Of a stretch of DNA of 64,000 nt, positions 35,978-44,493 are shown piece after piece. Position 1 is the stretch's first letter; each line of letters starts with the position of its first letter. The notes below the pieces were generated by a model. That model did no database searches and had not been told where the DNA came from. It was given only the letters and a program-made list of their open reading frames with translations. Origin of the DNA: Actinoplanes sp. L3-i22 (lineage in GTDB: Bacteria > Actinomycetota > Actinomycetes > Mycobacteriales > Micromonosporaceae); the NCBI RefSeq assembly GCF_019704555.1, contig NZ_AP024745.1, positions 10,088,501-10,152,500 of the forward strand. Direction: 5' to 3'. Position numbers and translations under genes: made by a program.

Positions 35978-36933
35978 CGCACTCTCCTCGGGTAGCGCAG
36001 ACGCGGGTTGAGCAGGATGGCCGCGAGGTCGGCGAGCAGGTTGCAGACCACGTACGTCACCGCGCTGAGCACCGCGATCAGCAGGATGACCGGCAGATCC
36101 CGGTTCTGCACCGAGCGGATCATCAGGGTGCCCAGGCCGGGGTAGTTGAAGATGCTCTCGACCACCACGACGCCACCGATCAGCCAGGCCACGTTCATGG
36201 CGATGACGTTCAGGGTGGGCAGGATGGCGCTCGGCACCACGTGCCGCAGGATCAGCCGGGCCGGGGCCACCCCTTTGAGGCGGGCGGTCCGGACGAAGTC
36301 GGTCTCCATCACGTCGATGACCGACGTCCGCATCATCCGGATGATGTACGCCGCCGACACCAGCACCAGGGCCAGCGACGGCAGCGCCATCGACGGGAGC
36401 AGCTGGCCGATGGTCGCGTTCGACCCGGCGGTGACCACGGCCGGGAACACCGGAAACGTGATCGCCAGGAGCAGCACCAGCAGGGTGGCCACGATGAACT
36501 CGGGCACGCTCATCCCGACCAGCGCCAGCGTGGAGATCACCGAGTCCGGCCAGCGGTCCCGGTAGACGCCGGCGACCAGGCCGAGCACACAGGCCAGCAC
36601 GAAACCGACCAGGATCGTCACCGCGGCCAGGAACGAGGTGTTCAGCAGCGCCCGCCCGACCTCGGAGCCGACCGGATGCCCGCTGGCCAGGGAGGTGCCG
36701 AAGTCCCCGGTCACCGCGTTCCCGAACCAGCTGAGGAAGCGCTGCACCGGCGGCTGCTCCAGGCCGAGCTGGGCGCGCAGGGTGGCCACCGCCTCCGGCG
36801 TCGCGTTCTGGCCCAGGATCTGGGTGGCCGCGTCACCGGGCAGGGACTGGATCGCCACGAACACGAGCACCGCGGAGAGCAGGATCGTGACGAGCGCCCA
36901 GCCCAGCCGGGTGAGCACCATGCGGATCACCAT
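35974..36933 (-). CDS. dipeptide ABC transporter permease (DppB-like)
   Basis: 319 residues. The N-terminal MVIRMVLTRLGWALVTILLS and the loop ATPEAVATLRAQLGLEQPPV are typical of DppB/OppB. The EAA loop is VRTARLKGVAPARLILRHVVPS. It follows the substrate-binding protein gene by three bases and overlaps the DppC-like gene. Confidence 0.95.
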   Translation of the reverse strand: MVIRMVLTRLGWALVTILLSAVLVFVAIQSLPGDAATQILGQNATPEAVATLRAQLGLEQPPVQRFLSWFGNAVTGDFGTSLASGHPVGSEVGRALLNTSFLAAVTILVGFVLACVLGLVAGVYRDRWPDSVISTLALVGMSVPEFIVATLLVLLLAITFPVFPAVVTAGSNATIGQLLPSMALPSLALVLVSAAYIIRMMRTSVIDVMETDFVRTARLKGVAPARLILRHVVPSAILPTLNVIAMNVAWLIGGVVVVESIFNYPGLGTLMIRSVQNRDLPVILLIAVLSAVTYVVCNLLADLAAILLNPRLRYPRRVR

Positions 36934-36936
36934 CGG

Positions 36937-38526
36937 CTATGCCACCAGGCCGATGGCGAGGTAGTCGAACTCGAAGCCGTGCTCCCGGTACCCGGCGACG
37001 TTCTTGCTGATCCCGACCAGCCGGTCGGCGAAGAACGGGGTCAGCACCGCGCCGTCGTCGACCAGGATCTTCTGGGCGTCCTGGTAGAGGGTTTTGCGCT
37101 TGGCCACGTCGACGGTGGCCCGGGCGGCGTCCAGGGTCTGGTCCAGCTGCGGGTTGGCGTACGCGTTCTCGTTGTACGACGACCCGGACCGGAACAGCTG
37201 GTTGAGCAGCTGGTCGATCGGCCGCCCGGTGTACCAGTAGCTGGTCATCAGCGGCTTCTTCATCCACACGTCGGTGTAGTAGGAGTCCGCGGAGGAGTTC
37301 TTCACGGTCAGGGTGATCCCGGCGCCGGCGACGCTGCCCTTGAGCGCCAGGGCCAGCGGGCTGAGCACCGAGTCGTAGCTGGAGGTGTAGATGTCCACCG
37401 CGAGCGAGGCCATGCCGGCCTGCTGGAGCAGCGACTTCGCCAGGTCCGGGTCGTAGTCCAGGCCGTAGTCGAGGTAGTAGGCGTCGGTCGGCGGGACCGG
37501 GTTGTTGCGGGCGATGGTGCCGCTGCCGTGCACGGCGAGCTGCAGCACGTCGGCCGGCTTGTACGCGTGCGCCAGCGCCTTGCGGACCAGCGGGTTACGG
37601 AACTCGGCCGAGGTGTTCAGCATCGGCACGGTGTACCACTGGGCGTTCTTGACCGCGGCGACCGTCGCGCTCGCCGAGGCCAGCACGGTCTGCGAGGTGG
37701 CGTAGTCGAGGTTGGTCTGGGAGATGAAGTCGATCTGCCCGGCCAGCAACGCGTTCACCCGGGCCTGGGTGTCCGGGATGGAGGAGAACTCGATGGTGTC
37801 GAGCTTCGCCTTGCCCCCGAAGTAGGAGTCGTTGCGGGCCACCTTGCCGGGTCCGGCGGCCTGGAACGAGACGAGCTTGAACGGGCCGGTGCCGATGCCG
37901 GTGCTGCCGATCGTGGCGGCCGAGCCGTCCGGGATGAGGTAGCAGTTGTAGCTGGTCAGCAGGCTGGCGAACTCGGCGTTCGGCGCGGACAGGGTGAAGA
38001 CGACGGTGCCGGCGTCCCGGGCCGTGACCGACTTGCCGTCGACGAAGGTGGAAAGCACCGCGGCCTGCGGGGACTTGGTCGCCGGGTCCAGGATGTGCTG
38101 GATCGAGTAGACGACGTCCTGTGCGGTGAACGACTTGCCGTCGTGCCAGGTGACCCCGGTGCGCAGGGTGAAGGTCCAGGTCTTGGCGTCCGCGGACGTC
38201 TCCCAGGAGGCGGCCAGGTCGGGCTGGACGCTGCCGGCCTCGTCGAGCTTGACCAGCCGGTTGTAGAGGGCGCCGAGATATTCGTACGCCGACAGTGAGC
38301 TGGCCGGGTCGAGCGTCTCCGCGGTCGAGGCCGGCGGCCGGGCGATCCGCAGCGTGCCGCCCTGCTTGGCGGTGCCGGTCGCCGCTCCGGAGGCGGCCGG
38401 CAGCGCCGATCCGCCACTGCCGCAGGCCGCCAGGAAGGCGGTGGACAGCACCGCCAGGCCGGAGCCGGCGAGCAGCGAGCGACGCGACAACACACCGCTG
38501 GCGGGAGTGTTCGAGCGAGCTATCAC
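36937..38526 (-). CDS. peptide ABC transporter substrate-binding lipoprotein (family 5 SBP)
   Basis: 529 residues from GTG 38526, with GGAAGGG five bases upstream. A Tat-like RRSLLAG precedes the lipobox FLAAC. The mature protein shows the family 5 pattern: AETLDPASSLSAYEYLGALYN, then DAKTWTFTLRTGVTWHDGKSF, and a late KRKTLYQDAQKILVDDG. It captures peptides or similar ligands at the cell surface for the permeases encoded next. As first gene of the run it lies behind a 126-bp divergent promoter region shared with the EamA-GAF gene. Confidence 0.92.
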   Translation of the reverse strand: MIARSNTPASGVLSRRSLLAGSGLAVLSTAFLAACGSGGSALPAASGAATGTAKQGGTLRIARPPASTAETLDPASSLSAYEYLGALYNRLVKLDEAGSVQPDLAASWETSADAKTWTFTLRTGVTWHDGKSFTAQDVVYSIQHILDPATKSPQAAVLSTFVDGKSVTARDAGTVVFTLSAPNAEFASLLTSYNCYLIPDGSAATIGSTGIGTGPFKLVSFQAAGPGKVARNDSYFGGKAKLDTIEFSSIPDTQARVNALLAGQIDFISQTNLDYATSQTVLASASATVAAVKNAQWYTVPMLNTSAEFRNPLVRKALAHAYKPADVLQLAVHGSGTIARNNPVPPTDAYYLDYGLDYDPDLAKSLLQQAGMASLAVDIYTSSYDSVLSPLALALKGSVAGAGITLTVKNSSADSYYTDVWMKKPLMTSYWYTGRPIDQLLNQLFRSGSSYNENAYANPQLDQTLDAARATVDVAKRKTLYQDAQKILVDDGAVLTPFFADRLVGISKNVAGYREHGFEFDYLAIGLVA

Positions 38527-38566
38527 GGTGACCCTTCCGAGGCGCCTAATCAAACGACTGTACAAG

Positions 38567-38590
38567 TTATTTGATGTACCGTACGAATAA
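38567..38590. promoter_or_regulatory. AT-rich imperfect palindrome upstream of the peptide importer operon
   Basis: TTATT(T)G at the left is mirrored by C(G)AATAA at the right over 24 bp, 41-64 nt upstream of the binding-protein start and within the divergent region. The AT-rich arms stand out in this genome and may be an operator, perhaps for the TetR regulator at the end of the operon, or part of a promoter. Confidence 0.4.
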
Positions 38591-38652
38591 CGCCTAGGGT
38601 TCGCAATGGCGGCCTGTAAAGATCATGTAACCGACCGGGGTGGGGAACGTCC

Positions 38653-40077
38653 GTGCAGTTGGCCTGGCTTCGTCGTCCCGGCACCCTGATGGTGATCACG
38701 TCAGCGCCCACCTACGTGGCGACCAGTGAGCTCCTGCGGGTGATCAGCCCGCTCGACCTGACCCCGGTGCGCTTCCTCGGGGCGGCCCTGGTGCTCGGGC
38801 TCTACCTGCTGATCCGGCGCCGGCGGCTGGTCGCCCGGCGCGGCGACCTGCTCCGGGCCTTCGGGGTCTCGGCGATCGGCTACGCCGCCTACGGCACCCT
38901 GCTCAACATCGGGCAGACGACGGTGCCCGCCGGGACGACGAGCCTGCTGCTGAACACGTCACCGGTCTTCGCACTGATCCTCGGCCGCCTGCTGCTCGGT
39001 GAACGGATCACACCCCGCGGCATCGCCGGGACGATCGTCGCGATGACCGGCGTGGCGATGGTCGCGGTCTTCGGCGGGGGGCGTCTCGGCCTCGGCTGGA
39101 ACGCACTGATCATCCTGTTTGCGGCCTTGATCCTCGCGCTCTACCTTATCTGGCAGCAGCCCCTGCTCAGCCGGATTCCGGCGATCGAGATGGTCTTCTG
39201 GGGCTGCCTGTGGGGTGGCCTGCTGACCCTGCCGCCGGCCCCGCTCGACCTGCACCTCGCCGCCTGGCAGGGCCGCACCTGGCTCGCGCTCGCCGTGCTC
39301 GTGCTGGTCAGCACCGCGCTCGCCTACGTGTTCTGGGCCCGGGCCCTGGCCGAGACGAGCGTCGCCGAGGGCGGCTCGCTGCTCTTCGCCGTGCCGCTGA
39401 TCTCCATCACCCTGGGCTGGCTGCTGCTCGACCAGGCCCCGACCCCGGCCGCCGTCATCGGCGGCTGCATCGCCGTCGCCGGCGTGATGCTCGTCAGCCG
39501 GTCCGCCGCTCCGCCACCACCCGCCGCCGACGACGTTCCCGCACCCCGACCCGCCCCCGCCGAGGTTCCCGTGCCCGTGCCCGTCGACGAGGCCGTCGTC
39601 GATCTCACCATCACGGCGACCGACCGCGCGGCGATCACCGCCGCCGTCGGGCGTGCCGTCGCCCAGATCGGCGCCCGGCTCGCCACCGTCTCGCTGTGGC
39701 GGCCCGGCAGCCAGGACCTGGTCCGGATCTACACCTCGATGCCCGAGGTCTACCGGCCCGGCGGCGTCTCGGCCGGCCTCGGCGCCGACTGGATCGACCA
39801 GTGCGTGGTCCGGCGGGAGTCCTACCTCACCGACGACCCGGGCGACCCGGAGTCCGACGCGTTCGAACACCACGACACCCTGGCCGCGCTGCGGCTCGGC
39901 GCGGCGATCAACGCGGTGGTGGCCCAGGACGGCCGCTTCCTCGGCTGCCTCAACCTGCTGCACAGCCCCGGCAGCTACACCGCCGCGGACCTGCGCGTCG
40001 CCGACGCGGTCGCCGCCGACCTGGCCGAGATCCTGGCCCGCCTCGCCCCGCAACCGGACCGCCGCCTGAACGCCTGA
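38653..40077 (+). CDS. EamA/DMT-family transporter fused to a C-terminal GAF domain
   Basis: 474 residues. Residues 1-283 are ten membrane helices in two EamA repeats (LLNIGQTTVPAGTTSLLLNT and ALAYVFWARALAE are characteristic). A Pro/Ala-rich linker (284-315) leads to a soluble GAF-like domain (about 316-470), with ATVSLWRPGSQDLVRIYTSM, RRESYLTDDPGD and FLGCLNLLHSPGSYTAADL. EamA proteins export metabolites or amino acids; GAF domains bind small ligands. No frame change is needed, so the fusion is real in this sequence. The start is GTG 38653. Confidence 0.85.
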   Translation: MQLAWLRRPGTLMVITSAPTYVATSELLRVISPLDLTPVRFLGAALVLGLYLLIRRRRLVARRGDLLRAFGVSAIGYAAYGTLLNIGQTTVPAGTTSLLLNTSPVFALILGRLLLGERITPRGIAGTIVAMTGVAMVAVFGGGRLGLGWNALIILFAALILALYLIWQQPLLSRIPAIEMVFWGCLWGGLLTLPPAPLDLHLAAWQGRTWLALAVLVLVSTALAYVFWARALAETSVAEGGSLLFAVPLISITLGWLLLDQAPTPAAVIGGCIAVAGVMLVSRSAAPPPPAADDVPAPRPAPAEVPVPVPVDEAVVDLTITATDRAAITAAVGRAVAQIGARLATVSLWRPGSQDLVRIYTSMPEVYRPGGVSAGLGADWIDQCVVRRESYLTDDPGDPESDAFEHHDTLAALRLGAAINAVVAQDGRFLGCLNLLHSPGSYTAADLRVADAVAADLAEILARLAPQPDRRLNA

Positions 40078-40361
40078 GCCCGGCCGGACTCACCACGGCA
40101 GCCGGCCGCACACCCCGGCCGAAATGCCGGCCGGCTCGCGCATGCTCCCGCGCGGCGGAGTCGTCGCACCTCGCCATCGAGCAGGCGGACGCCGTTCGCA
40201 TCCGGTCGGTGCCGCCGACCACCTCCGCGCGCGAGCGTGATCGGCCACGGACCGCCCGGCGATCGCGCCGGGTGCACGCTACGCCGATCTCCGGCAAACA
40301 TGACGAAAGGCCCACCGCAATGGATCATCGCGGCAGGCCTTTGCGAAGCTCAAAATACTTG
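40078..40361. other. non-coding region between EamA-GAF gene and tRNA-Val
   Basis: 284 bp. Apart from the hairpin near 40306-40342, which I assign to the tRNA on the minus strand, I see no gene or clear signal. Confidence 0.5.
40306..40342 (-). terminator. terminator of the tRNA-Val gene
   Basis: AAAGGCC and GGCCTTT are inverted around an inner CCGC/GCGG stem, with two mismatched positions between. On the minus strand the stem ends with TTTCGT, 20 bp after the tRNA 3' end. Confidence 0.6.
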
Positions 40362-40433
40362 TGGGCGATACTGGGATCGAACCAGTGACCTCTCCGGTGT
40401 GAACGGAGCGCTCTCCCGCTGAGCTAATCGCCC
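40362..40433 (-). tRNA. tRNA-Val, anticodon CAC
   Basis: The minus strand folds into a complete cloverleaf of 72 nt: acceptor GGGCGAT paired with ATCGCCC, D-stem GCTC/GAGC, anticodon stem CTCCG/CGGAG with loop TTCACAC (anticodon CAC, reading GTG), and a T-stem ACTGG/CCAGT enclosing TTCGATC. The 3' CCA is not encoded. Confidence 0.95.
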
Positions 40434-40542
40434 TCAACGAGAAGGAACTCTACCGGACGCCGAACCGCTCACGCGAATCGGGGGTTCCCGCAGGCGGGAA
40501 CGGCGATCTCGCCCGCGGCGCCGCCGACCGGCGGAAGCTGGC

Positions 40543-40950
40543 CTAATGCTTGTCGACGAAGTCCTGCCCGACCTGGATCAGGTCGATCCCGAGGCTGAGC
40601 CGTACCGCGAAGTACACGATCGCGGCCACGAAGACCATGCCGACGACGCCGATCAGCCCGCGCATCGGCAGGCTCTGCCGGCCGATCCACTGCGTCCAGT
40701 TCTTCACGTGCCGCTTGGTGAACGCGAGCAGGTTCTTCGCCCAGACGAACTCGACGGCCAGGATGGCCAGGCCGAGGATCACGATGGCCCACCCCGGCCC
40801 GGGGAACGGGATCAGCACGATGCCGACGGCGACGACCAGGCCACCCAGCACCCCGACGCCGATCTTCAGAGCGAGCCGCCCGGTGGGAGTGGAACGGATA
40901 CGGTCGAGCAGACGCACGTCAGTAGCCTTCACGTCCGGTTTTACACCCAT
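40543..40950 (-). CDS. PGPGW-motif membrane protein (TIGR02611-like)
   Basis: 135 residues with three predicted membrane helices. The helix hairpin around residues 45-65 contains IPFPGPGWAIVILGLAILA, the PGPGW family signature; a basic cytoplasmic loop (FTKRHVKNW) and a C-terminal helix follow. The family is widespread in actinobacteria and its function is not known. It is a single gene next to tRNA-Val. Confidence 0.85.
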   Translation of the reverse strand: MGVKPDVKATDVRLLDRIRSTPTGRLALKIGVGVLGGLVVAVGIVLIPFPGPGWAIVILGLAILAVEFVWAKNLLAFTKRHVKNWTQWIGRQSLPMRGLIGVVGMVFVAAIVYFAVRLSLGIDLIQVGQDFVDKH

Positions 40951-41226
40951 TTCATCCCCCAGTGTCCCGGGGCCCCGTCACCGCCCGGGACGAATGGACG
41001 TTACCGGAGTAAGTCAACTGCTGGACCACCCGACGCCGGGCGGAACCGAGTACATGGGCAGAACAGGACAAGATATCTAATTGCGTCCTGGGCGGAGAGG
41101 TTTTCGGAACCGTCTTCCCACTACTGGGTGAGATCAGCGTATGGCGGAGCGTAACGACAGGGATCACCTGAGTATGGGAAACGCGGGGTTCACCAGCCTC
41201 GCAGCGGTGCCGGGGGGAGTTCGTCC

Positions 41227-41658
41227 ATGAGTACCATTCGTCCAACGACCGTCGAGGTCGAGACCTCGCTGCGGCTCGTAGCACCAGACGCGACGGCACT
41301 GCCGGTGCGCGCCAGTCTGCGCTACGACCCGGCGGACCCTTATGCGGTCCATGTGTTGTTCCACGCGGAATCAGCCGGTGGGGAAGCCGTGAGCTGGTCA
41401 TTCGCTAGGGAACTGCTGGTTACCGGGCTCGACGAGCCGGCTGGTATCGGCGACGTCCGGGTGTGGCCGTGGGCCACGCCGCGGGGGGATTTCGTCGCGC
41501 TGGCGTTGTCGTCACCTGACGGCAACGCGCTGTTCGAAGTGCCGCGCAGTGTCCTCGTCCGATTCCTGCGGCGCACCTATGTGGTGGTGCCGCGTGGACG
41601 GGAATCAGAGCATCTGGACGTGGATGCGGCGGTCAACCGCCTGCTCGCCGGTAGGTGA
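41227..41658 (+). CDS. ssgB: SsgA-family sporulation/cell-division regulator, SsgB-like
   Basis: 143 residues. The pattern LRYDPADPYAVHVLFH, then WSFARELLVTGLDEPAGIGDV and VWPW is the SsgA-like family core; similarity to SsgB is closest in length and in the RYDPADPYAVH segment. In Streptomyces SsgB recruits FtsZ to sporulation septation sites. The family occurs only in morphologically differentiating actinomycetes, which is the main taxonomic clue in this window. ATG 41227 has GGGGGAG six bases upstream. A strong terminator follows. Confidence 0.92.
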   Translation: MSTIRPTTVEVETSLRLVAPDATALPVRASLRYDPADPYAVHVLFHAESAGGEAVSWSFARELLVTGLDEPAGIGDVRVWPWATPRGDFVALALSSPDGNALFEVPRSVLVRFLRRTYVVVPRGRESEHLDVDAAVNRLLAGR

Positions 41659-41685
41659 CAGGCAGTCCCACTGGAAAGCGGCCAA

Positions 41686-41730
41686 GGGCGACCCGTACGG
41701 ACACTGCCGGTCCGTGCGGGTCGCCCTTTA
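41686..41730 (+). terminator. strong terminator after the ssgB-like gene
   Basis: Arms 41686-41702 and 41710-41726 form a 17-bp stem with one G-T wobble and a 7-nt loop, followed by TTTAT. Confidence 0.85.
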
Positions 41731-41868
41731 TCCGGGGGAAAAGTCTGGATCTCCGAAAAGGAATCGGAATCGGACGTATAGCGAATACCGAGCCACTAAT
41801 CGGACAAATAGCCCGGTCGGTGCGGTAAGGGATGCGTTAACGGCCATCGACGGTTACCGTCAGGCACG

Positions 41869-42750
41869 ATGCCAGCACTCATTCATCGCGCTGAGCGCGC
41901 GCCAGCCAGTACACCGCCCGACTGGGCGGGGGTCGGTGCTTGCGCCCTGCCGGTGGTGGCGGGATCCGCCACCGGGTTACTCGAGTGCCACGCGCTCGTG
42001 CTGACCACCACGGGGCCCTTGCATGCCGACGTAGATTTCACCTCCTACCTGGCCGGGCCGGGAACGCTCCTCTGGGTGCGTCCGGGTCAGGCCGTCCACT
42101 TCGAGACGGGCAGTCCACCGCCGGACACCGCCACGGTCGTGTTCCGGCCGGGGCTGTTCGGGCCGGAGGAACTTCCCGGGCTGTTCCCGGACGATCCGGA
42201 TGGGCCGGGGCGGTCACCGCTCGTCCTGCCGGACCCGGAAGTCTTCCGCGCCGCGTTCGACCACCTCGCGGCCGACGCCGCGGGGCCGCCGGGCCGGATC
42301 GCCGCCGCCCTGCTGCACCATCAGCTGGCCGCACTGCTGTTGCGGATCCGGCTGCTGGACGGCTCGGGTGACGATCCGGGCAACGTCGAGACCCGCACGT
42401 TCGAGCGGTTCCGGCGACGCCTGGAGGACGGTTATCCGCACAGCCGCCGGGTCGAGGACTACGCGGCCGAGCTGGGTTGCTCGGTGCGCACCCTGACCCG
42501 GGCCAGCCTCGCGGTGACCGGGCGGACCGCCAAACAGGTGGTCGACGACCGGGTGGCCCTGCAGGCCCGCCGGCTCCTCGCCGCCACCGAGCTGTCGGTG
42601 GCGGAGGTGGGTCGCAGCCTGGGGTTCGGGGAGCCGACCAACTTCGGGCGGTTCTTCCACCGGGAGACCGGACTCAGCCCGGGGCACTTCCGGGGCGGGC
42701 CACCCGACCCACCCGGGGGCATCCCCGGACCGCGACTGCCCACTGACTGA
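41869..42750 (+). CDS. AraC-family transcriptional regulator
   Basis: 293 residues. The N-terminal half is a cupin-like sensing domain (LLWVRPGQAVHFETGSPP). The C-terminal AraC domain has two helix-turn-helices: VEDYAAELGCSVRTLTRASL and LSVAEVGRSLGFGEPTNFGR, then FFHRETGLSPGHFR. Such regulators often control catabolic or efflux genes. No obvious target is next to it; the Rrf2 gene follows 66 bp later in the same direction. Confidence 0.9.
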   Translation: MPALIHRAERAPASTPPDWAGVGACALPVVAGSATGLLECHALVLTTTGPLHADVDFTSYLAGPGTLLWVRPGQAVHFETGSPPPDTATVVFRPGLFGPEELPGLFPDDPDGPGRSPLVLPDPEVFRAAFDHLAADAAGPPGRIAAALLHHQLAALLLRIRLLDGSGDDPGNVETRTFERFRRRLEDGYPHSRRVEDYAAELGCSVRTLTRASLAVTGRTAKQVVDDRVALQARRLLAATELSVAEVGRSLGFGEPTNFGRFFHRETGLSPGHFRGGPPDPPGGIPGPRLPTD

Positions 42751-42755
42751 GGGTT

Positions 42756-42779
42756 AATTCCCACATCGCCCTGGGGTAT
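42756..42779. promoter_or_regulatory. AATTCC-N13-GG palindrome upstream of the Rrf2 gene
   Basis: AATTCC (42756-42761) and GGTAT (42775-42779) flank 13 bases, with CCCA/TGGG inverted inside. Rrf2-family regulators bind CC-N13-GG type sites with AT-rich flanks. It ends 37 nt before the Rrf2 start and shares AATTCC-N13-GG with the palindrome at 60460-60480. Confidence 0.45.
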
Positions 42780-42816
42780 GTGCATCCCGGATGCGACGAG
42801 GGGGCAGAATAGTCGC

Positions 42817-43272
42817 GTGCAGATCTCCGCGCGCGGCGACTATGCGGTCCGGGCAGCGCTCAGTTTGGCGCAGGCCTACCCGGCACTGATGTCCGCCCAG
42901 GCCATTGCCCAGGACCAGGAAATGCCCCGCAAGTTCCTCGAGGCGGTGCTCGCCGATCTACGCCGCGCCGGGGTGGTGCGGGCGCAGCGAGGTGCCGAGG
43001 GTGGGTACACGCTGTCCCACCCACCACGGGACGTGACGATCGGCCAGATTCTCCGGGCGGTCGACGGACCGCTCGCCGGTGTGCGCGGCCTCCGTCCGGA
43101 GGAGACGCAGTACACCGGCGCCGCGGAGAACCTGCCGAACCTCTGGGTCGCGGTGCGTGCCGCGGTCCGCGAGGTGGTCGACGAGGTGAGTCTCGCCGAG
43201 TTGATCAGCGGCCGGATGCCCGCGCACGTCCGCAAACTGACGACGCGCCCGGACGCGTGGCAACCGCGCTGA
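42817..43272 (+). CDS. Rrf2-family transcriptional regulator without cluster cysteines
   Basis: 151 residues from GTG 42817. The winged-helix N-terminus QISARGDYAVRAALSLAQ and the wing RAQRGAEGGYTLSHPPRDVT are typical of Rrf2. The three Cys residues that bind an Fe-S cluster in IscR/NsrR are absent, as in CymR-type members that sense through partners or ligands. A CC-N13-GG palindrome upstream suggests autoregulation. A similar palindrome lies upstream of the winged-helix gene at 59870-60403. Confidence 0.9.
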   Translation: MQISARGDYAVRAALSLAQAYPALMSAQAIAQDQEMPRKFLEAVLADLRRAGVVRAQRGAEGGYTLSHPPRDVTIGQILRAVDGPLAGVRGLRPEETQYTGAAENLPNLWVAVRAAVREVVDEVSLAELISGRMPAHVRKLTTRPDAWQPR

Positions 43273-43351
43273 GACGCTGACGTTTGTCGAAACGTCTGAT
43301 CGGGAATCGTGCTGTCATCGCACAGCTGTTCCCCCCGAAGGAGACGTTCCG

Positions 43352-43537
43352 ATGGGCCTCGTATTCCGTAGCCGCAAGAAGTTCGGTCCGCTGATCCTGA
43401 ACTTCACCGAGAACGGTTACTCGTCGTGGAGCTTCAAGATCGGCCGCTGGTCCTGGAACTCCAAGACCCGCGCGCACCGCGTCGACCTGCCCGGCCCGCT
43501 GTCCTGGAAGCAGGACAAGTCCCGGTCCAAGTCATGA
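43352..43537 (+). CDS. DUF4236-family small protein
   Basis: 61 residues with AAGGAG eight bases before ATG 43352. The N-terminus MGLVFRSRKKFGPLILNF, followed by SSWSFKIGRWSWNS, matches the short beta-rich DUF4236 family, in which a basic RxRKxxGP start and a later serine/tryptophan stretch are usual. It is strongly basic. The function is unknown. Its last six bases overlap the end of the convergent TcmP-like gene. Confidence 0.8.
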   Translation: MGLVFRSRKKFGPLILNFTENGYSSWSFKIGRWSWNSKTRAHRVDLPGPLSWKQDKSRSKS

Positions 43538-44416
43538 CGCGCTGATCAGCACGTCCCCGCCGAGCCGGCCGGTCGCCGGGTCGCGGGTGACCGTGCCGGC
43601 GTCGAGCATCAGGTGCAGAACCCGGTTCGCGTCGGCCGCTCGATAGACCGTCTCGGTCAGCGTGAACGTACGCAGGTCGCTGACCGTCGCCGCACCCACC
43701 TCGGCCAGGTGCGCCAGGATCTCCCGGCGCAACGGGCCGGGGTGCGGCTGCAGCGAGATGTCGATCAGGTGCCGTTCCGGGTCGCCCGGGTCGCGCAACC
43801 GCACCCCGGCGAACTCGTCGACGGCCCAGAGCGCCTCCTTGAACTGCTCCAGGCTCTTGCCCGACGCGGTCGCGAACACCACCACCTCACCGGGCTCCTC
43901 GCCGACGGCCAGCTCCGCCGCGGTGAGCAACGGGAACGCGTCCCGATAGGGCTCCACCGGCGAGCCCGCCGGCAACACCAGCAGCGCCTCCCCCGGCCGG
44001 CCTTCGGCCAGGGCCGTCACGGTGGCCACGGCGGGCGGTTCACTCGCGCTCCCGGCATCGAGAAAACCCAGCGTGGGTACGCCTTTGGCCCCGGCGGCCC
44101 GGAGCGCGACCTCGGCCGGAGCCCCGATGGCGAGAACGGACAGCCCCGCCCCCGCGCCGGCCTGGCGCTGAACCTCGGCGAGCCGGGCAGTGATTGTCGT
44201 CATGTCGTCACCGACGGCCACCATGAACAGTTCCCGGCCACGGGCCAGATCGGGCAGATCGGCGAGCACCCGGACCGCCGCCTCGGCCGTCGCCCCGGCG
44301 TCCACGTCGGCGTATCCGTGCAGATAGATGGCGCGGCGCCCACGATGCAGCGCGGCCGGCGCCCACGCTTCGAGGTGCCGGATCAGCAGTTCGCGTTTGA
44401 CCGTCGTGACAGACAT
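43532..44416 (-). CDS. TcmP-like (three-Cys-motif partner) protein
   Basis: 294 residues. The start VKRELLIRHLEAWAPAAL, the following RAIYLHGYADVDAG, then FKEALWAVDEFAGVRLRD and a C-terminal winged-helix-like segment resemble three-Cys-motif partner proteins (TcmP), which usually have VK-HELL-YL-W and VDGFAGPG. The glycine-rich part of the second motif is changed, so it may be an inactive relative. TcmP proteins often neighbour a Cys-rich Gp37/Gp68 partner in defence-like loci; none is visible here. Moderate confidence. Confidence 0.45.
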   Translation of the reverse strand: MSVTTVKRELLIRHLEAWAPAALHRGRRAIYLHGYADVDAGATAEAAVRVLADLPDLARGRELFMVAVGDDMTTITARLAEVQRQAGAGAGLSVLAIGAPAEVALRAAGAKGVPTLGFLDAGSASEPPAVATVTALAEGRPGEALLVLPAGSPVEPYRDAFPLLTAAELAVGEEPGEVVVFATASGKSLEQFKEALWAVDEFAGVRLRDPGDPERHLIDISLQPHPGPLRREILAHLAEVGAATVSDLRTFTLTETVYRAADANRVLHLMLDAGTVTRDPATGRLGGDVLISAS

Positions 44417-44493
44417 GCGGAAGTTCTACCCCGTCCCCTCGGTACCGGCCGTCACACCCCAAGACTTGTACCTAGGGTATTCGTCCGAGCACT

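Noticed and set aside
41148..41176. BldN-type promoter (CGTAAC) upstream of the ssgB-like gene
   Set aside because: Only the -35-like CGTAAC is present; at the right distance GTATGG does not match CGTTGA.
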